Shown: positions 1-8,373, numbered from the stretch's first letter. The stretch: 64,000 bases of DNA from Streptomyces tendae (GCF_014650435.1 NZ_BMUY01000016.1:113615-177614); one strand, 5' to 3'. Translations and numbers: made by a program. The notes: generated by a model from the sequence alone, not told the origin.

Positions 1-1
1 C

Positions 2-268
2 AAGGTCGCCGAAGCCCTGCGGGAGATGGCGGCCGACCTGGTCGGCGACCACAACATCGCCACCGAGGTCGTCGACCAGATTACGGACACGGCCGACGCC
101 GCTGACCGCATGAAGCAGCTCATCGAACGGTGCGCCACCGAGTGCGAGACCGCCTCCGAGGCCGCACGGATCGCCGCTGTTTCGGTCGGCCGCGTCTACG
201 GCGAGGACATCGCGGCCATGGACGACGCGGGCCTGGCCCACGCCTCCTCCGCCGCCCACCACGACTAG
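2..268 (+). CDS. Partial gene entering from left edge, unknown function
   Basis: The frame is open from base 2 to the TAG at 266-268, so this is the 3' part of a gene that starts before the window; 88 residues are visible. The protein is predicted to be mostly helical, acidic and Ala-rich, with two Cys near the middle. I recognise no domain. The in-frame ATG at 26 has no properly spaced ribosome binding site, so I treat it as internal. The next gene begins 15 bp downstream on the same strand behind a strong Shine-Dalgarno, so the two are probably cotranscribed. Confidence 0.6.
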   Translation, partial: KVAEALREMAADLVGDHNIATEVVDQITDTADAADRMKQLIERCATECETASEAARIAAVSVGRVYGEDIAAMDDAGLAHASSAAHHD

Positions 269-283
269 GAAGGAGGTCTGCTG

Positions 284-700
284 ATGAGCGACCTCGCGCC
301 CACTACCCCCGGCGGCGCCGCCGCCCGGACGGACGGCGACAACCGGTACAAGGCCGTCCAGCAGAAGCTCAAGACGCTCAGCACCGCGCTGCAGCTGGCG
401 GGCGATGAACTGGAGCAGTTGCTGCGCGGCATGAGGCAGAACGCGCAGCGCGCGGAGGGCCTGGCCGTCGACATCGCCAACGCCGAACTGGACCGCAAGT
501 TCATCGGGATGACCAACCAGGTGGCCGTCGCCCTCGGCGGCGCCGCCGTGGAGGTCCAGAGGGTCCACGAGGCGGCGCAGGAGGTGTCCGGCCTGGCCGC
601 GGACGCGCGGCGTACGCACGCGCGGCTGTACGAGGGCCTGGACACCGTCCGCTCCGGCCGCAGCGAGCGAACCCCCAAGCCGGGCTTCTTCGCCCGCTGA
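284..700 (+). CDS. Small helical protein of unknown function
   Basis: 138 residues, ATG start with an AGGAGG at 271-276, a strong site that fixes the start. Residues about 25-60 and 70-110 read as long amphipathic helices (QQKLKTLSTALQLAGDELEQ and following), consistent with a coiled-coil or four-helix structural protein. No signal peptide, membrane segment or catalytic motif is visible. It sits directly upstream of the FtsK/TraB-like translocase and is separated from it by a strong hairpin, so it may be a partner or simply the preceding transcription unit. Function unknown. Confidence 0.65.
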   Translation: MSDLAPTTPGGAAARTDGDNRYKAVQQKLKTLSTALQLAGDELEQLLRGMRQNAQRAEGLAVDIANAELDRKFIGMTNQVAVALGGAAVEVQRVHEAAQEVSGLAADARRTHARLYEGLDTVRSGRSERTPKPGFFAR

Positions 701-724
701 TTTTCCCAGCCCGCCGAATCCCTT

Positions 725-760
725 GATGGGCGGCCCGCCACCGACGGCGGGCCGCCCATC
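725..760 (+). terminator. Perfect 15-bp hairpin before the translocase gene
   Basis: Arms 725-739 and 746-760 are exact reverse complements with a 6-nt loop. There is no T-run, as is usual for Streptomyces. It lies 24 bp after the previous stop and 22 bp before the GTG of the translocase gene, so it could act as a terminator, an attenuator or an mRNA-stabilising element. Confidence 0.7.
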
Positions 761-782
761 ACCATCCCGAAGGGAACACCCC

Positions 783-2894
783 GTGTCCGTGCCGCGCAGC
801 GTCGCACTGGAGCGCACCCTCTACACCCTGGCCGCCCCGGTCCTCGTCGCGGCCCCGAACCTCTCCCCCGACAGCCCCGTCAACACGGTCGTGCAGCTGG
901 CGGGCGCCGTCGGCGTCGGCGGCTGGTTCCTCGCCTACAAGAGTGACGAGTCCGGCGCGGGCCGCAAGATCCTGCGCTGGTCCCCGCTCGTGGCCGCCGC
1001 GGCCATCGACGTCGCCGCCCGGCACACGATCGGCTTCGGCCCCTACTGCCTGGACGCCGTTCTGGCGGCCGGGTGGGCGGCGGCCGGCCTGCTCGTGATG
1101 CCGTTCTCCCGGCACACCCGCCGCCGTCACCGGCCTGCGCTCGCCGCCCCGGCCCCGGCCCCGCGGCTCCAGCCCGTTGAGCCCGAGCCGTCCCCGGCGC
1201 AGCCGGACGACGGCGCCGACTCCTTCACCCGGCAGGTCCGCCGGCTGTGGGAGAACCGCGGCATGCCCGGCCGCACCATCGTCATCAAGGCGACCCCGCA
1301 CCCCGGCACGCCCCACGACCTGACGCTCCTGCTGCGCGCCTCCGAGGCCGGCCGGGCCATCTCCGGCCTCAAGGAGGACGACATCGCGGCCGCGTTCGGC
1401 GTCGACGTCACCGACGTGATCATCAAGGAGATCGTCCGGCAGGCCGGGCGTGAGGGCGGCCCCGCCTGGCGGGAAGTCCACGTCACCCCCGACGCGAACG
1501 ACCGGCGCCGCAAGACCCCCACCGCCCACGAGTGGTGGGCCGACCGGATCGCGAACGGCTCCGTACCCGGCTCGGAGTTCGTCAAGGAGGTTCGCGACAA
1601 CGAGCGCAAGGTCACCCACTACATCGCCCAAGTCCCCGACGAGGCGGGCGAGCCGCGCGTCAACCAGCACGCCCTGGCGGCCGCGCTGAAGACCAAGTAC
1701 GACGAAGGCCGGCTGTTCGTCACCATCGACGGCAACCAGGTCCTGGTCTCCCTGTGGGACTCCAGCCCGCTGGCGAGGATCTTTCCCGCCACCCGCGAGC
1801 TGCTCACTCCGGACAAGGACGGCCGGTGGGTGACCGGCTTCCTCGGCAACGGCCAGCCCGCCCGCAACCGCGTCTACACCGACCGGGGCGCATCGCACGG
1901 TCTGTTCGTCGCCCCGTCCGGTGGCGGCAAAACCCAGCTGATGGGCCTGCATGTCGCTGCCGACGCCCTGTTCGGCGCGGTGGTGTGGCTGGCGGCGGAG
2001 GCCCCCGACGAGAAGGCCGCCAAGCTGGGCCAGTACGTCGACCGGTACGGCGTCGGCGCCCTCTACATGATCCGGCTCCTGCGGGCGCTGGATGCGCTGA
2101 TGGAGATCCGCGGTGAGATGCCGTGGGAGGACGGACACGTCTACGACTGGGACCCGAAGCTGCCGGGCTGCCCCTACCGGATGCTGTCCGCCTACCTCGA
2201 CGAGTTCCTCTCCGCCGCCCGCCACGGCGACTACGGCGCGGAGATCATGGACCTCGCGGAGAAGGTGTCGGTCAAGGGCCGCAAGTACGGCATCGGCATC
2301 AAGGTCGCCGGCCAGTCCATCTACGTGCAGGACGGCTTCACGCAGCTGCTGTGCGAAAACCTGCGCGAGAACTGCATCCCGGTCGTCCTGAAGGTCGCCC
2401 CCAGCAAGGTCGGTGCCATGTTCAAGGCCCTTGGCATCCCGTCCGAGAACATCCCCGACCCCCTCCCCCGATCCTTCTCCCCCGAGGAGGTGGGCCGGAT
2501 CGAGCGGGTGATGCGCGGCGAGCCCGAGCCGCCAGCCAACTCCAACACCGGCGGCGCCGGCTGGATCGTCGAAGCCAAGCAGCCCGAGGTCCTGCGCACG
2601 CTGTTCATGGACTTCAAGAACGGCCTCGACGACTACTTCCCCGACATCATCGCCACCCTGACCGACCACGAGATCCGCGAGCTCGAGGTGCGGGACCTGT
2701 GGTTCGACTGGACCGAGCCGCCCCGGCCCGGCGAGTTCGGCCCTGAGCCGGGCGACGAAGAAGACGGCGACGACGCCCCGCCCGAGAAGGACGGCGGCCC
2801 GCGCCGTGTCGGCAGCAAGTCCGCCGCGCGCCGCGACACGGTCACCTCAGCCCGTCAGGCGCTGGAGGCCATCAAGAACCTTTCCGGCGTCTGA
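783..2894 (+). CDS. FtsK/TraB-like membrane-anchored DNA translocase
   Basis: 703 residues from the GTG at 783, chosen because GAAGGG lies just upstream and the ATG at 723 would fall inside the hairpin. Residues about 10-110 hold hydrophobic segments typical of a membrane anchor; the cytoplasmic part has a Walker A motif APSGGGKTQ (residues 377-385) and a Walker B-like MLSAYLDEF near 467-475. Length and layout fit the FtsK-HerA class that includes TraB of Streptomyces conjugative plasmids, which pumps double-stranded DNA between hyphae after binding 8-bp repeats. I cannot see a clear C-terminal winged helix, and the extreme C-terminus is acidic and Arg-rich. A chromosomal-type FtsK is unlikely given the short N-terminus. 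The family assignment is firm; the TraB role is inference from family and neighbours. Confidence 0.75.
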   Translation: MSVPRSVALERTLYTLAAPVLVAAPNLSPDSPVNTVVQLAGAVGVGGWFLAYKSDESGAGRKILRWSPLVAAAAIDVAARHTIGFGPYCLDAVLAAGWAAAGLLVMPFSRHTRRRHRPALAAPAPAPRLQPVEPEPSPAQPDDGADSFTRQVRRLWENRGMPGRTIVIKATPHPGTPHDLTLLLRASEAGRAISGLKEDDIAAAFGVDVTDVIIKEIVRQAGREGGPAWREVHVTPDANDRRRKTPTAHEWWADRIANGSVPGSEFVKEVRDNERKVTHYIAQVPDEAGEPRVNQHALAAALKTKYDEGRLFVTIDGNQVLVSLWDSSPLARIFPATRELLTPDKDGRWVTGFLGNGQPARNRVYTDRGASHGLFVAPSGGGKTQLMGLHVAADALFGAVVWLAAEAPDEKAAKLGQYVDRYGVGALYMIRLLRALDALMEIRGEMPWEDGHVYDWDPKLPGCPYRMLSAYLDEFLSAARHGDYGAEIMDLAEKVSVKGRKYGIGIKVAGQSIYVQDGFTQLLCENLRENCIPVVLKVAPSKVGAMFKALGIPSENIPDPLPRSFSPEEVGRIERVMRGEPEPPANSNTGGAGWIVEAKQPEVLRTLFMDFKNGLDDYFPDIIATLTDHEIRELEVRDLWFDWTEPPRPGEFGPEPGDEEDGDDAPPEKDGGPRRVGSKSAARRDTVTSARQALEAIKNLSGV

Positions 2895-2917
2895 CCCGCC
2901 TCACGCTCCCCGCCCTC

Positions 2918-2949
2918 GCAGGGCTCGGCCGGGTGCGGCCGGGCCCTGC
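2918..2949 (+). terminator. 13-bp GC hairpin after the translocase gene
   Basis: Arms 2918-2930 and 2937-2949 pair along 13 bp with one G-T wobble and a 6-nt loop. It begins 23 bp after the translocase stop codon and ends shortly before the AAAGGA that serves the next gene. Confidence 0.6.
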
Positions 2950-2976
2950 CCACACGTGCAAAGGACACACCGCCCC

Positions 2977-3165
2977 GTGGCCGTATCGATCTCCGCCGTC
3001 GTCCTGCTCGGCATCGTCGTCGCCGTCCTCATCCGGGGTGGCTCCGTACGTCTCGGACCCGCCCTTGCCTGCGCCGGATTCGGCTTCTTCCTCGCCTCCA
3101 CCGGCGCCGCACCGCTCATCACCAACGCGATCAGCGCCGTCACCGGCTGGATCGCCAGCATCTGA
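2977..3165 (+). CDS. Small two-helix membrane protein (Spd-like position)
   Basis: 62 residues from the GTG at 2977, preceded by AAAGGA at about 2960; upstream in-frame starts lie inside the preceding gene. Two hydrophobic stretches (residues about 2-18 and 26-58) make this a small double-spanning membrane protein. In Streptomyces conjugative elements the traB-like gene is often followed by small membrane spd (plasmid spread) genes, and this gene occupies that place. The sequence itself does not prove the family. Confidence 0.6.
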   Translation: MAVSISAVVLLGIVVAVLIRGGSVRLGPALACAGFGFFLASTGAAPLITNAISAVTGWIASI

Positions 3166-3227
3166 CCCCGCCCCGGCCGCCGGCGTCGAAGCCCGCCCCC
3201 GCGCCCTCGACGCCACCAGGAGCCCCG

Positions 3228-3761
3228 ATGCACCAGACCCGCCCCGCCATAGACCGGACCACTCCGGCCACCCCCGCGCCAGCGGAACTGACCTTCGATG
3301 AACGCCTCGCCTTCATCAACACGGCGATGACTCTCCGGCTGGACGAAGCCAAGGTCGCCTACGAGGTCAACACCGCGCACATCCCCACCGAGCCCGTCGA
3401 CTTGGCCGCTGTCGTTACCGGCCCCATCGACACCGGGCCCGCCCCGCTGGCGGACCTGTACCCCACCCCGGTAGCGGCCCTTCTGCAGCGCGCCCACCAC
3501 CGGCTGTTCACCGGCGGCTGGTGCTCCGGCGCCCTGGTCGACGAGGACGGCGCCCGCTGCATGCTCGGAGCCATCCGAGCCGAGGCCCGCGGCGACAGCG
3601 GCCTGGAAGCCGACGCGGCCGCCGTGCTCCTGGACGTGATCCGACGCAGGTTCGGCGACGTCGACTCCGTGCCGTCCTTCAACGACGCGCACGGATCGGC
3701 CCGCGTTCCGCTTCGCATGGTCGACCAGGCCGCCGGCCTCGCCGACGCCCGCGGCCTCTGA
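3228..3761 (+). CDS. DUF6197-like protein
   Basis: 177 residues, ATG behind AGGAG. The region from about residue 75 resembles the actinobacterial DUF6197 family: an ALLQRAHHRLFTGGWCSGAL segment, then a second Cys in RCMLGAIRAEA, an Ala-rich helix and a C-terminal RFGDVDSVPSFND stretch. Members are common on Streptomyces mobile elements and phages; their biochemical role is unknown. Residues 1-25 are Pro/Thr-rich and probably disordered. The two conserved Cys could bind metal, but that is a guess. Confidence 0.6.
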   Translation: MHQTRPAIDRTTPATPAPAELTFDERLAFINTAMTLRLDEAKVAYEVNTAHIPTEPVDLAAVVTGPIDTGPAPLADLYPTPVAALLQRAHHRLFTGGWCSGALVDEDGARCMLGAIRAEARGDSGLEADAAAVLLDVIRRRFGDVDSVPSFNDAHGSARVPLRMVDQAAGLADARGL

Positions 3762-3916
3762 CCCCCTGCTCCGGCCGCCTGCCTCCCGAACCCTCGCGGT
3801 CGGGTGCGGGCCAGGCCGTCCAGCCTGCTCACCACCGTCCAACTCCCGCGCCCCGCCGACGCACCGACGTCAGCAGGGCGCGGTGACACCCATCCAACCG
3901 CTGGAGGAGAACACTC

Positions 3917-4021
3917 GTGCTCATCCCCCGCCCGCGCCGCCGGATCGGCCGGCCCCGCCCGCAGCGTCCCGGCCCCCGCTACCCGCAGCGCCCTGCCCGG
4001 TTGCCCGGTACCTGGAGCTGA
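3917..4021 (+). CDS. Possible 34-residue Arg/Pro-rich peptide
   Basis: A GTG at 3917 has a well placed GGAGGAG (3903-3909), and the 34-codon frame ends at the TGA at 4019-4021, three bases before the ATG of the next gene. The product has ten Arg and many Pro. It could be a translation-coupling leader for the zinc-binding protein downstream or a small basic protein. The main support is the ribosome site and the near-overlap, so it remains tentative. Confidence 0.3.
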   Translation: MLIPRPRRRIGRPRPQRPGPRYPQRPARLPGTWS

Positions 4022-4023
4022 CG

Positions 4024-4488
4024 ATGGCCGACGAGCTCGAGGACCTGGTCGACATCGACGTCTACGACGACGGCAAACCTGTCGAATTCGGTTGGCTGCA
4101 GGGCCCCAACGCTGCAGCGATACTCGCCGCTGTCCGGGGCCAGGGACCAGTGCCAAAGACCGGACTCGCCACTCGCCGCCAGCTACGTGCCCTGGGGTTA
4201 CGGCCGGGAGGCCAGAACGCGATGCCGGGGCTGAGCTGGCGCAACGGGCGACGCAAGGCCTACTTCTACCGCATCGAGCTGGCGCTTCCGAAACGCACGC
4301 CGACGCTGGCCCAGGAGTGGGCCCTGGACCGGGCCATGGCCGCCCGGCAGACCTGCCCCACATGCCGTCGCCGTTACCACTACTGCCTGCCGCTGAAGAC
4401 CTTGGGTTCGTGCCTGGAGTGCTACGACGGCACGCCCGCCGACCCCACCACCTACACCCTCCCGCCCGGCCACACCCTCGCCGCATAG
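4024..4488 (+). CDS. RRQRL-type zinc-binding protein
   Basis: 154 residues from the ATG at 4024, which has GGAG eight bases upstream; a longer frame from the GTG at 3883 lacks a good ribosome site. The central part contains ATRRQLRALGLRPGGQ, matching the RRQRL motif that names a family of small zinc-binding proteins on actinobacterial mobile elements, followed by a C-terminal CPTCRRR...CLECYDG pair of CxxC motifs that should bind one zinc. The family is usually found beside transfer genes; its function is not established. DNA or RNA binding is plausible from the basic middle part. Confidence 0.65.
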   Translation: MADELEDLVDIDVYDDGKPVEFGWLQGPNAAAILAAVRGQGPVPKTGLATRRQLRALGLRPGGQNAMPGLSWRNGRRKAYFYRIELALPKRTPTLAQEWALDRAMAARQTCPTCRRRYHYCLPLKTLGSCLECYDGTPADPTTYTLPPGHTLAA

Positions 4489-4508
4489 CCCTGCCTGGAG
4501 ACGAAGCG

Positions 4509-4973
4509 ATGTCCACACCGACCACGACCACGAGCCTCACAGACAAGAACCTGGATGCGGCCCTGGCGACCGTGCAGACAGAAATCGGCCGCACCGATGG
4601 CAAGGCGAGTCTCCTGTTGGCCTTCACCGGCGCGACGCTCGCCGGCCTGGCCACCCTCGCCGGTCAGCCGCTGCCGATGCCCGCTCGCGTGCTGGGCGGC
4701 ATGGCCGTCGCGGCGCTCGGCGCCGCCACGGTCCTGCTGCTGTTAGTCGTCCGCCCTCGCCTCGGCGGCCAGGACCGCGCCTCATTCCCGTACTGGGCCC
4801 GCCTGGCGGAGACGCAGATCCACGCGTGCATGCACGGCGACACCCGCGCCGCCCGCATCCGCATCCTGTCCCGCATCGCGCTCGCCAAGTTCTCCCGGCT
4901 GCGCCGCGCCGTCGACTGCGTCCTCACCGCTCTCGCAGTCCTGGCACTGGCCGCCATCAGCACCGCGCTCTGA
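4509..4973 (+). CDS. PycTM-like (Pycsar effector-type) membrane protein
   Basis: 154 residues, ATG at 4509 behind TGGAGACG. The N-terminus (LDAALATVQTEIGRTDGKAS) followed by hydrophobic helices at about 31-52 and 56-80 and a third at about 130-152 matches the PycTM fold, the membrane effector of Pycsar anti-phage systems, where cyclic pyrimidine nucleotides trigger membrane damage. Pycsar proper needs a uridylate or cytidylate cyclase; none is adjacent. The only cyclase-like gene in the window is the GGDEF protein at 9413. PycTM-like proteins are frequent on Streptomyces plasmids without a known cyclase, so a conjugation-linked or surface-exclusion role is also possible. Confidence 0.65.
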   Translation: MSTPTTTTSLTDKNLDAALATVQTEIGRTDGKASLLLAFTGATLAGLATLAGQPLPMPARVLGGMAVAALGAATVLLLLVVRPRLGGQDRASFPYWARLAETQIHACMHGDTRAARIRILSRIALAKFSRLRRAVDCVLTALAVLALAAISTAL

Positions 4974-5015
4974 CCCACTACTCCCCCGGCTGCCAGCGAC
5001 CTGGCGGCCCTCCGT

Positions 5016-5053
5016 GCTGCCCCGGCCGGCCTGCACCCACCGGCCGGGGCAGC
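5016..5053 (+). terminator. Perfect 14-bp hairpin after PycTM-like gene
   Basis: Arms 5016-5029 and 5040-5053 are exact reverse complements around a 10-nt loop. It lies between the PycTM-like gene and the next ribosome binding site and is the only obvious structure in this 130-bp gap. Confidence 0.65.
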
Positions 5054-5103
5054 GCCGAGGACCGGACAGCCCGGCCCGCCCATCACACCATCCGGAGACG
5101 TGG

Positions 5104-5607
5104 ATGACCGACATCCTGGCCCTGCCGACACGCCCCTACGCGGCCGACTCCCCGCTCGCCTACCTCCTGGACATGGCGGAGGAAGCCGCCGGGCCGACCG
5201 AGGAGGAGCAGCGCGACGAAGCCGAAACCGCTGCCGCCCACCACATCTACAGCGCCTACGCGCACAGCCTCGCGCAGGTCATCGAGGCGATGGACTGGCG
5301 CGGCTACCCCGCCCTGCGCGGCAACGACGTCGCCTTCGAGCCGTCGGCGGTCGCGTGGCTGGACGGCGGCCTGTGGCTGCATCACACCCTGCACATCAGC
5401 GAGACGGACGGCGCCCGCGACGTCCTCACCCTGATCGTGCCGTGCACCTGCGGCCACGGCTACGTCGACATCCAACTCGACACCGAGGACACCCTGCTGG
5501 AGATCCTCGCCGAACTGCGGCCCACCCACGGCCGCTCCCAGCACACCGACGCACCCCTCGACTGCCACAGCGTCCCGTTCCTCCGGAGGCTGAACGGCCG
5601 GCAGTAG
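5104..5607 (+). CDS. Uncharacterised Streptomyces mobile-element protein
   Basis: 167 residues from the ATG at 5104 with CGGAGACG just upstream; an upstream in-frame ATG at 5014 lies within the hairpin. The protein has a helical N-terminal half and a beta-rich C-terminal half with a CTCGHG motif and a lone DCHS near the end, which may coordinate zinc. I do not recognise a named family with certainty. The gene stands in a row of similar small genes typical of actinobacterial plasmids and integrative elements. Confidence 0.55.
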   Translation: MTDILALPTRPYAADSPLAYLLDMAEEAAGPTEEEQRDEAETAAAHHIYSAYAHSLAQVIEAMDWRGYPALRGNDVAFEPSAVAWLDGGLWLHHTLHISETDGARDVLTLIVPCTCGHGYVDIQLDTEDTLLEILAELRPTHGRSQHTDAPLDCHSVPFLRRLNGRQ

Positions 5608-5719
5608 CCGGCGACCGGCGCTCTCCGTACCGCCCCGCAGCTGGACTGCTCCGGCTGCGGGACGGTGCGGTGTCCGCCCGGTCACCCGGACCCGGCGACC
5701 CACCTCCCTGGAGGTCCCC

Positions 5720-6103
5720 GTGCCCCACACCCGCCGATCCCCGATGGACGCCGTCGCCGCCCGCCTGGGCTGGCGCCGCGCTCACACCACCACCGCCGAG
5801 ATCGACGACGTGCTCGCCGAGCAGACCGCCACCGCCCACCGACAGGCCATCGACACGGCCCGTCTGCCCCTGCGCCCGCACGACAGCGCCCTCGTCATGC
5901 AGCCCGGATTCCTGGACATTCGCGGCCGTGTCCTGGCCGACGTCGGCCACCTGGAGACCGCGCTGGACGGCGCCCGCAGGCACGGCATGCCGGACAACCT
6001 CATCCGGCGCCTGGAGGCCGCCGTCGACCACGGCCACGAGATGACCGTGCTCCTCGCCGACACCGTCCGCGCTACCGCCGACGCACACACCGCCGGCCAC
6101 TGA
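5720..6103 (+). CDS. Small helical protein of unknown function
   Basis: 127 residues, GTG start with CTGGAGG about eight bases upstream. Predicted to be helical throughout, without Cys and without membrane segments, possibly a helical bundle. Its stop is followed at once by a 12-bp hairpin. No family recognised. Confidence 0.55.
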   Translation: MPHTRRSPMDAVAARLGWRRAHTTTAEIDDVLAEQTATAHRQAIDTARLPLRPHDSALVMQPGFLDIRGRVLADVGHLETALDGARRHGMPDNLIRRLEAAVDHGHEMTVLLADTVRATADAHTAGH

Positions 6104-6107
6104 AACG

Positions 6108-6147
6108 CCCGGGGCGGCCGCAGGCCACCAGACCCGGCCGCCCCGGG
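6108..6147 (+). terminator. 12-bp GC hairpin
   Basis: Arms 6108-6119 and 6136-6147 are exact reverse complements with a 16-nt loop; the hairpin starts 5 bp after the preceding stop codon. Confidence 0.65.
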
Positions 6148-6352
6148 GCTCCGAGGCTCGCCGTCCAGCAGATCGAGGACGAACTGGGCGGTCCGATCGA
6201 CGCCGAGTTCCTCGCGGAGGACGCTGCGCAAGCTGTCCCCCAAGGGCGGCGTCCTCGGCTCGCTCAACCAGCTGACGATGGCCCCGAGGGCCGCCGCCGC
6301 GCTCACCAAGCTGGACGGCGAGGACTCCCGAGTCCGCCGCCTGCGCGATTAG
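6148..6352 (+). pseudogene. Possible decayed gene fragment
   Basis: This gap between two clear genes keeps coding-like composition but no intact gene. One frame reads AVQQIEDELGGPIDAEFLAE and then loses sense; another picks up at about 6221 with LRKLSPKGGVLGSLNQLTMA and runs to a TAG at 6350-6352. A frame change near 6215-6225 would join them into one reading. There is no start codon with a ribosome site. I read it as a frameshifted 3' remnant, with low certainty. The remaining 80 bp hold the ribosome site of the next gene. Confidence 0.3.
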
Positions 6353-6436
6353 CGAAGCCGCGGCCTTCCTCCTCGACTCCGCCGGGATGCGCCTGCACCT
6401 GGCCACCCCCACCCTCCACCCACAAGGAGAACGCCT

Positions 6437-7438
6437 GTGAAGACCACCTTCGAAGGCACCATGCAGTCGCTCGACACGACCATCCCCGACCCGGCACTGA
6501 TCGTCCTCATCGGCGCGGCGGGCAGCGGCAAGAGCACCTGGGCGAGCACCTGGCCCTCCACGCAGGTCCTGGAGCTCGACCAGTTCAGGGCGATGGTCTC
6601 GGACGAGGCCGGGGACCAGGAAGCCACCTTGTCCGCTGTCCACGTGATGCACACCGTGCTGGACGCCCGCCTTGCCCGGAAGCGGACGACGGTGATCGAC
6701 GCGACGAACACGGAGGAACGGGTGAGGGCCGGCCTGGTGCAGATGGCCCGGAACTACGGCATGCCCACCGTCGCGTTCCTGGTCTCCACGCCGGCCTCGG
6801 TCTGCGTGGAGCGCCAGGCCGCCCGGACCCTGGACCGCGCGGTGCCCGAGGGCGTCGTACGCCGCCAACACGCCGAAGCCGTCGCCGCCTTCCCCCAGCT
6901 GCGCAGCGAGGGCTTCGACCACGTCGTGTTCGCCGACAACATCCACCGCCTGGAGCCGCTGCTCAAGCGGGCCAGCGACACCCGCCGCCGCGAGCTCGGC
7001 TGGGACGGCGGCGACGGCCTGGGCGGCCTGCTCCTGGTCCGCCGCACGTTCGGCGAGCAGGTGCTGCCGCTGTGGCGGTGGCGGGACAACTCGCCGCTCG
7101 CCGGCGGCGACCGCGTCGGCGAGATCCGCCTCGGGCCCGACCGCCTGATCCTCGCCCTGCGCACCGACGTCGACGGCGAGGGCGACGTGGGCTTCGACCT
7201 GCTGGTCGGCTGCCCGTACGACGACGAGTGCGACGCCCCGGCATGGCAACCGGTCTCCTCGGTCACCGACCTGTGGACGGCGCACACCAGCGACACCGGG
7301 CTGCACCCGGACGCCGTCTGCTCCGTCCACGGCGGCCCCGACGACGTCGACCAGGAAGCCGACGACCACAACCAGGACGACGACCCCGAGGGCCGCGCGG
7401 ACCTGGAAGAGCAGTTCGCGGCCGCGGTCCGCGCGTGA
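6437..7438 (+). CDS. P-loop kinase-like ATPase (polynucleotide kinase type)
   Basis: 333 residues, GTG start with AAGGAGA well placed. The N-terminal 170 residues form a small P-loop kinase: Walker A IGAAGSGKSTW (residues about 26-36), the substrate motif VIDATNTEERVR near 90-100, and a downstream Arg-rich lid. This pattern is shared by the T4 polynucleotide kinase/zeta-toxin-like ATPase group (AAA_33), which phosphorylates RNA or DNA 5' ends or small substrates. The C-terminal 150 residues contain CPYDDEC and a later Cys/His pair and end in an acidic tail. RNA repair or nucleotide modification during transfer or phage attack is possible; the substrate cannot be told from sequence. Confidence 0.65.
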   Translation: MKTTFEGTMQSLDTTIPDPALIVLIGAAGSGKSTWASTWPSTQVLELDQFRAMVSDEAGDQEATLSAVHVMHTVLDARLARKRTTVIDATNTEERVRAGLVQMARNYGMPTVAFLVSTPASVCVERQAARTLDRAVPEGVVRRQHAEAVAAFPQLRSEGFDHVVFADNIHRLEPLLKRASDTRRRELGWDGGDGLGGLLLVRRTFGEQVLPLWRWRDNSPLAGGDRVGEIRLGPDRLILALRTDVDGEGDVGFDLLVGCPYDDECDAPAWQPVSSVTDLWTAHTSDTGLHPDAVCSVHGGPDDVDQEADDHNQDDDPEGRADLEEQFAAAVRA

Positions 7439-7475
7439 GGCGTACCGCCGCCACGCCGAACAACCCCACCCCACA

Positions 7476-7499
7476 GGGCGCCGGGCACACCCGGCGCCC
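7476..7499 (+). terminator. Perfect 10-bp hairpin with 4-nt loop
   Basis: Arms 7476-7485 and 7490-7499 are exact reverse complements. The hairpin is followed by the ribosome site (AGGAAGGA) of the next gene. Confidence 0.6.
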
Positions 7500-7527
7500 G
7501 CCGTTACCCCAGGAAGGACACCCCGGC

Positions 7528-8373
7528 ATGGGCATCACGATCACGAACACGTACGGCACCGCGCACCACGTCAGCGAGGACCACCCGGCCCACGTCACGA
7601 GCTGCGACTACTACCGGCTGCCCTTGGTCGCCACCATCGTCCCCGGCAACCCCGGCTACGAGGACATGGTCGACATGCTGAAGGAGAACGGCCACGACAC
7701 CCGCCCCGAGGGGTACGGGCTGATCTTCCTGGAGTCCGAGGAGTTCTCCGCGACGTACTTCGGGTCGATCGAGCAGATCGAGCAGTACAAGCGCGAGAAC
7801 GCCGACGGCAAGGCGACCTTCGACGCCTCGCAGGGCGTCCTGTACGCCCAGTGGCCCCACGGCAAGGGCTGGGACGGCTTCCTCCCCCGCACCTTCTGGA
7901 ACGTGCAGGCACGCGGCGGCATCGCGGACGGCGTCGGCCTCGTCACCGCCTTCGCGCACACCGAGACCCCGGGCACCGAAGTCGTCGTCTACGAGTTCGA
8001 AGGCACCTGGCGCCCCGGCGGCACCCCGGAGCAGCTGATCACCTACCACTGCACCGCCTGCCACCTGGACACCTTCTACGACTGCGGGCACGTCCACGAG
8101 AACACCGGCCCCAGTAGCCGCCGTTGGGCAGCCCGCCAGGCCCGCCAGCACATCATCAGCGCCCACCGGCACGGCGTCGGCGACAAACACAGCGCCTGCC
8201 GCCCCAACAACGGCGAGATGTTGCGCACCGTGAACGCGCTCGCCCGCGACATGTGGGGCACCACGGGCAACGCCCTCCCGGACACCGACGACGCGTTCTG
8301 CGCCACCAAGGGCCCCTGCTCGATCATCCGCGAACTCCGCGCCGGAGTCCGCCCGCCCGTCTACCGCGCCTGA
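7528..8373 (+). CDS. Uncharacterised protein with Cys/His cluster
   Basis: 281 residues from the ATG at 7528, behind CCCAGGAAGGA. The first 170 residues are mixed alpha/beta; a middle segment HCTACHLDTFYDCGHVHE carries three Cys and three His and looks like a zinc-binding loop; the C-terminal part is helical with further Cys. No named family is recognised. Position among phage- or plasmid-type genes and independence from its neighbours (own ribosome site, hairpins on both sides) suggest an accessory function. Confidence 0.55.
   Translation: MGITITNTYGTAHHVSEDHPAHVTSCDYYRLPLVATIVPGNPGYEDMVDMLKENGHDTRPEGYGLIFLESEEFSATYFGSIEQIEQYKRENADGKATFDASQGVLYAQWPHGKGWDGFLPRTFWNVQARGGIADGVGLVTAFAHTETPGTEVVVYEFEGTWRPGGTPEQLITYHCTACHLDTFYDCGHVHENTGPSSRRWAARQARQHIISAHRHGVGDKHSACRPNNGEMLRTVNALARDMWGTTGNALPDTDDAFCATKGPCSIIRELRAGVRPPVYRA

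Noticed and set aside
759..2669. 636-codon open frame antisense to the translocase gene
   Set aside because: It follows from the strong third-position G/C bias; it has no ribosome site and its protein is an Arg/Val/Gly-rich low-complexity shadow.
5426..7474. 682-codon minus-strand open frame
   Set aside because: Spans several well supported plus-strand genes and two hairpins and shows no domain; a codon-bias artefact.
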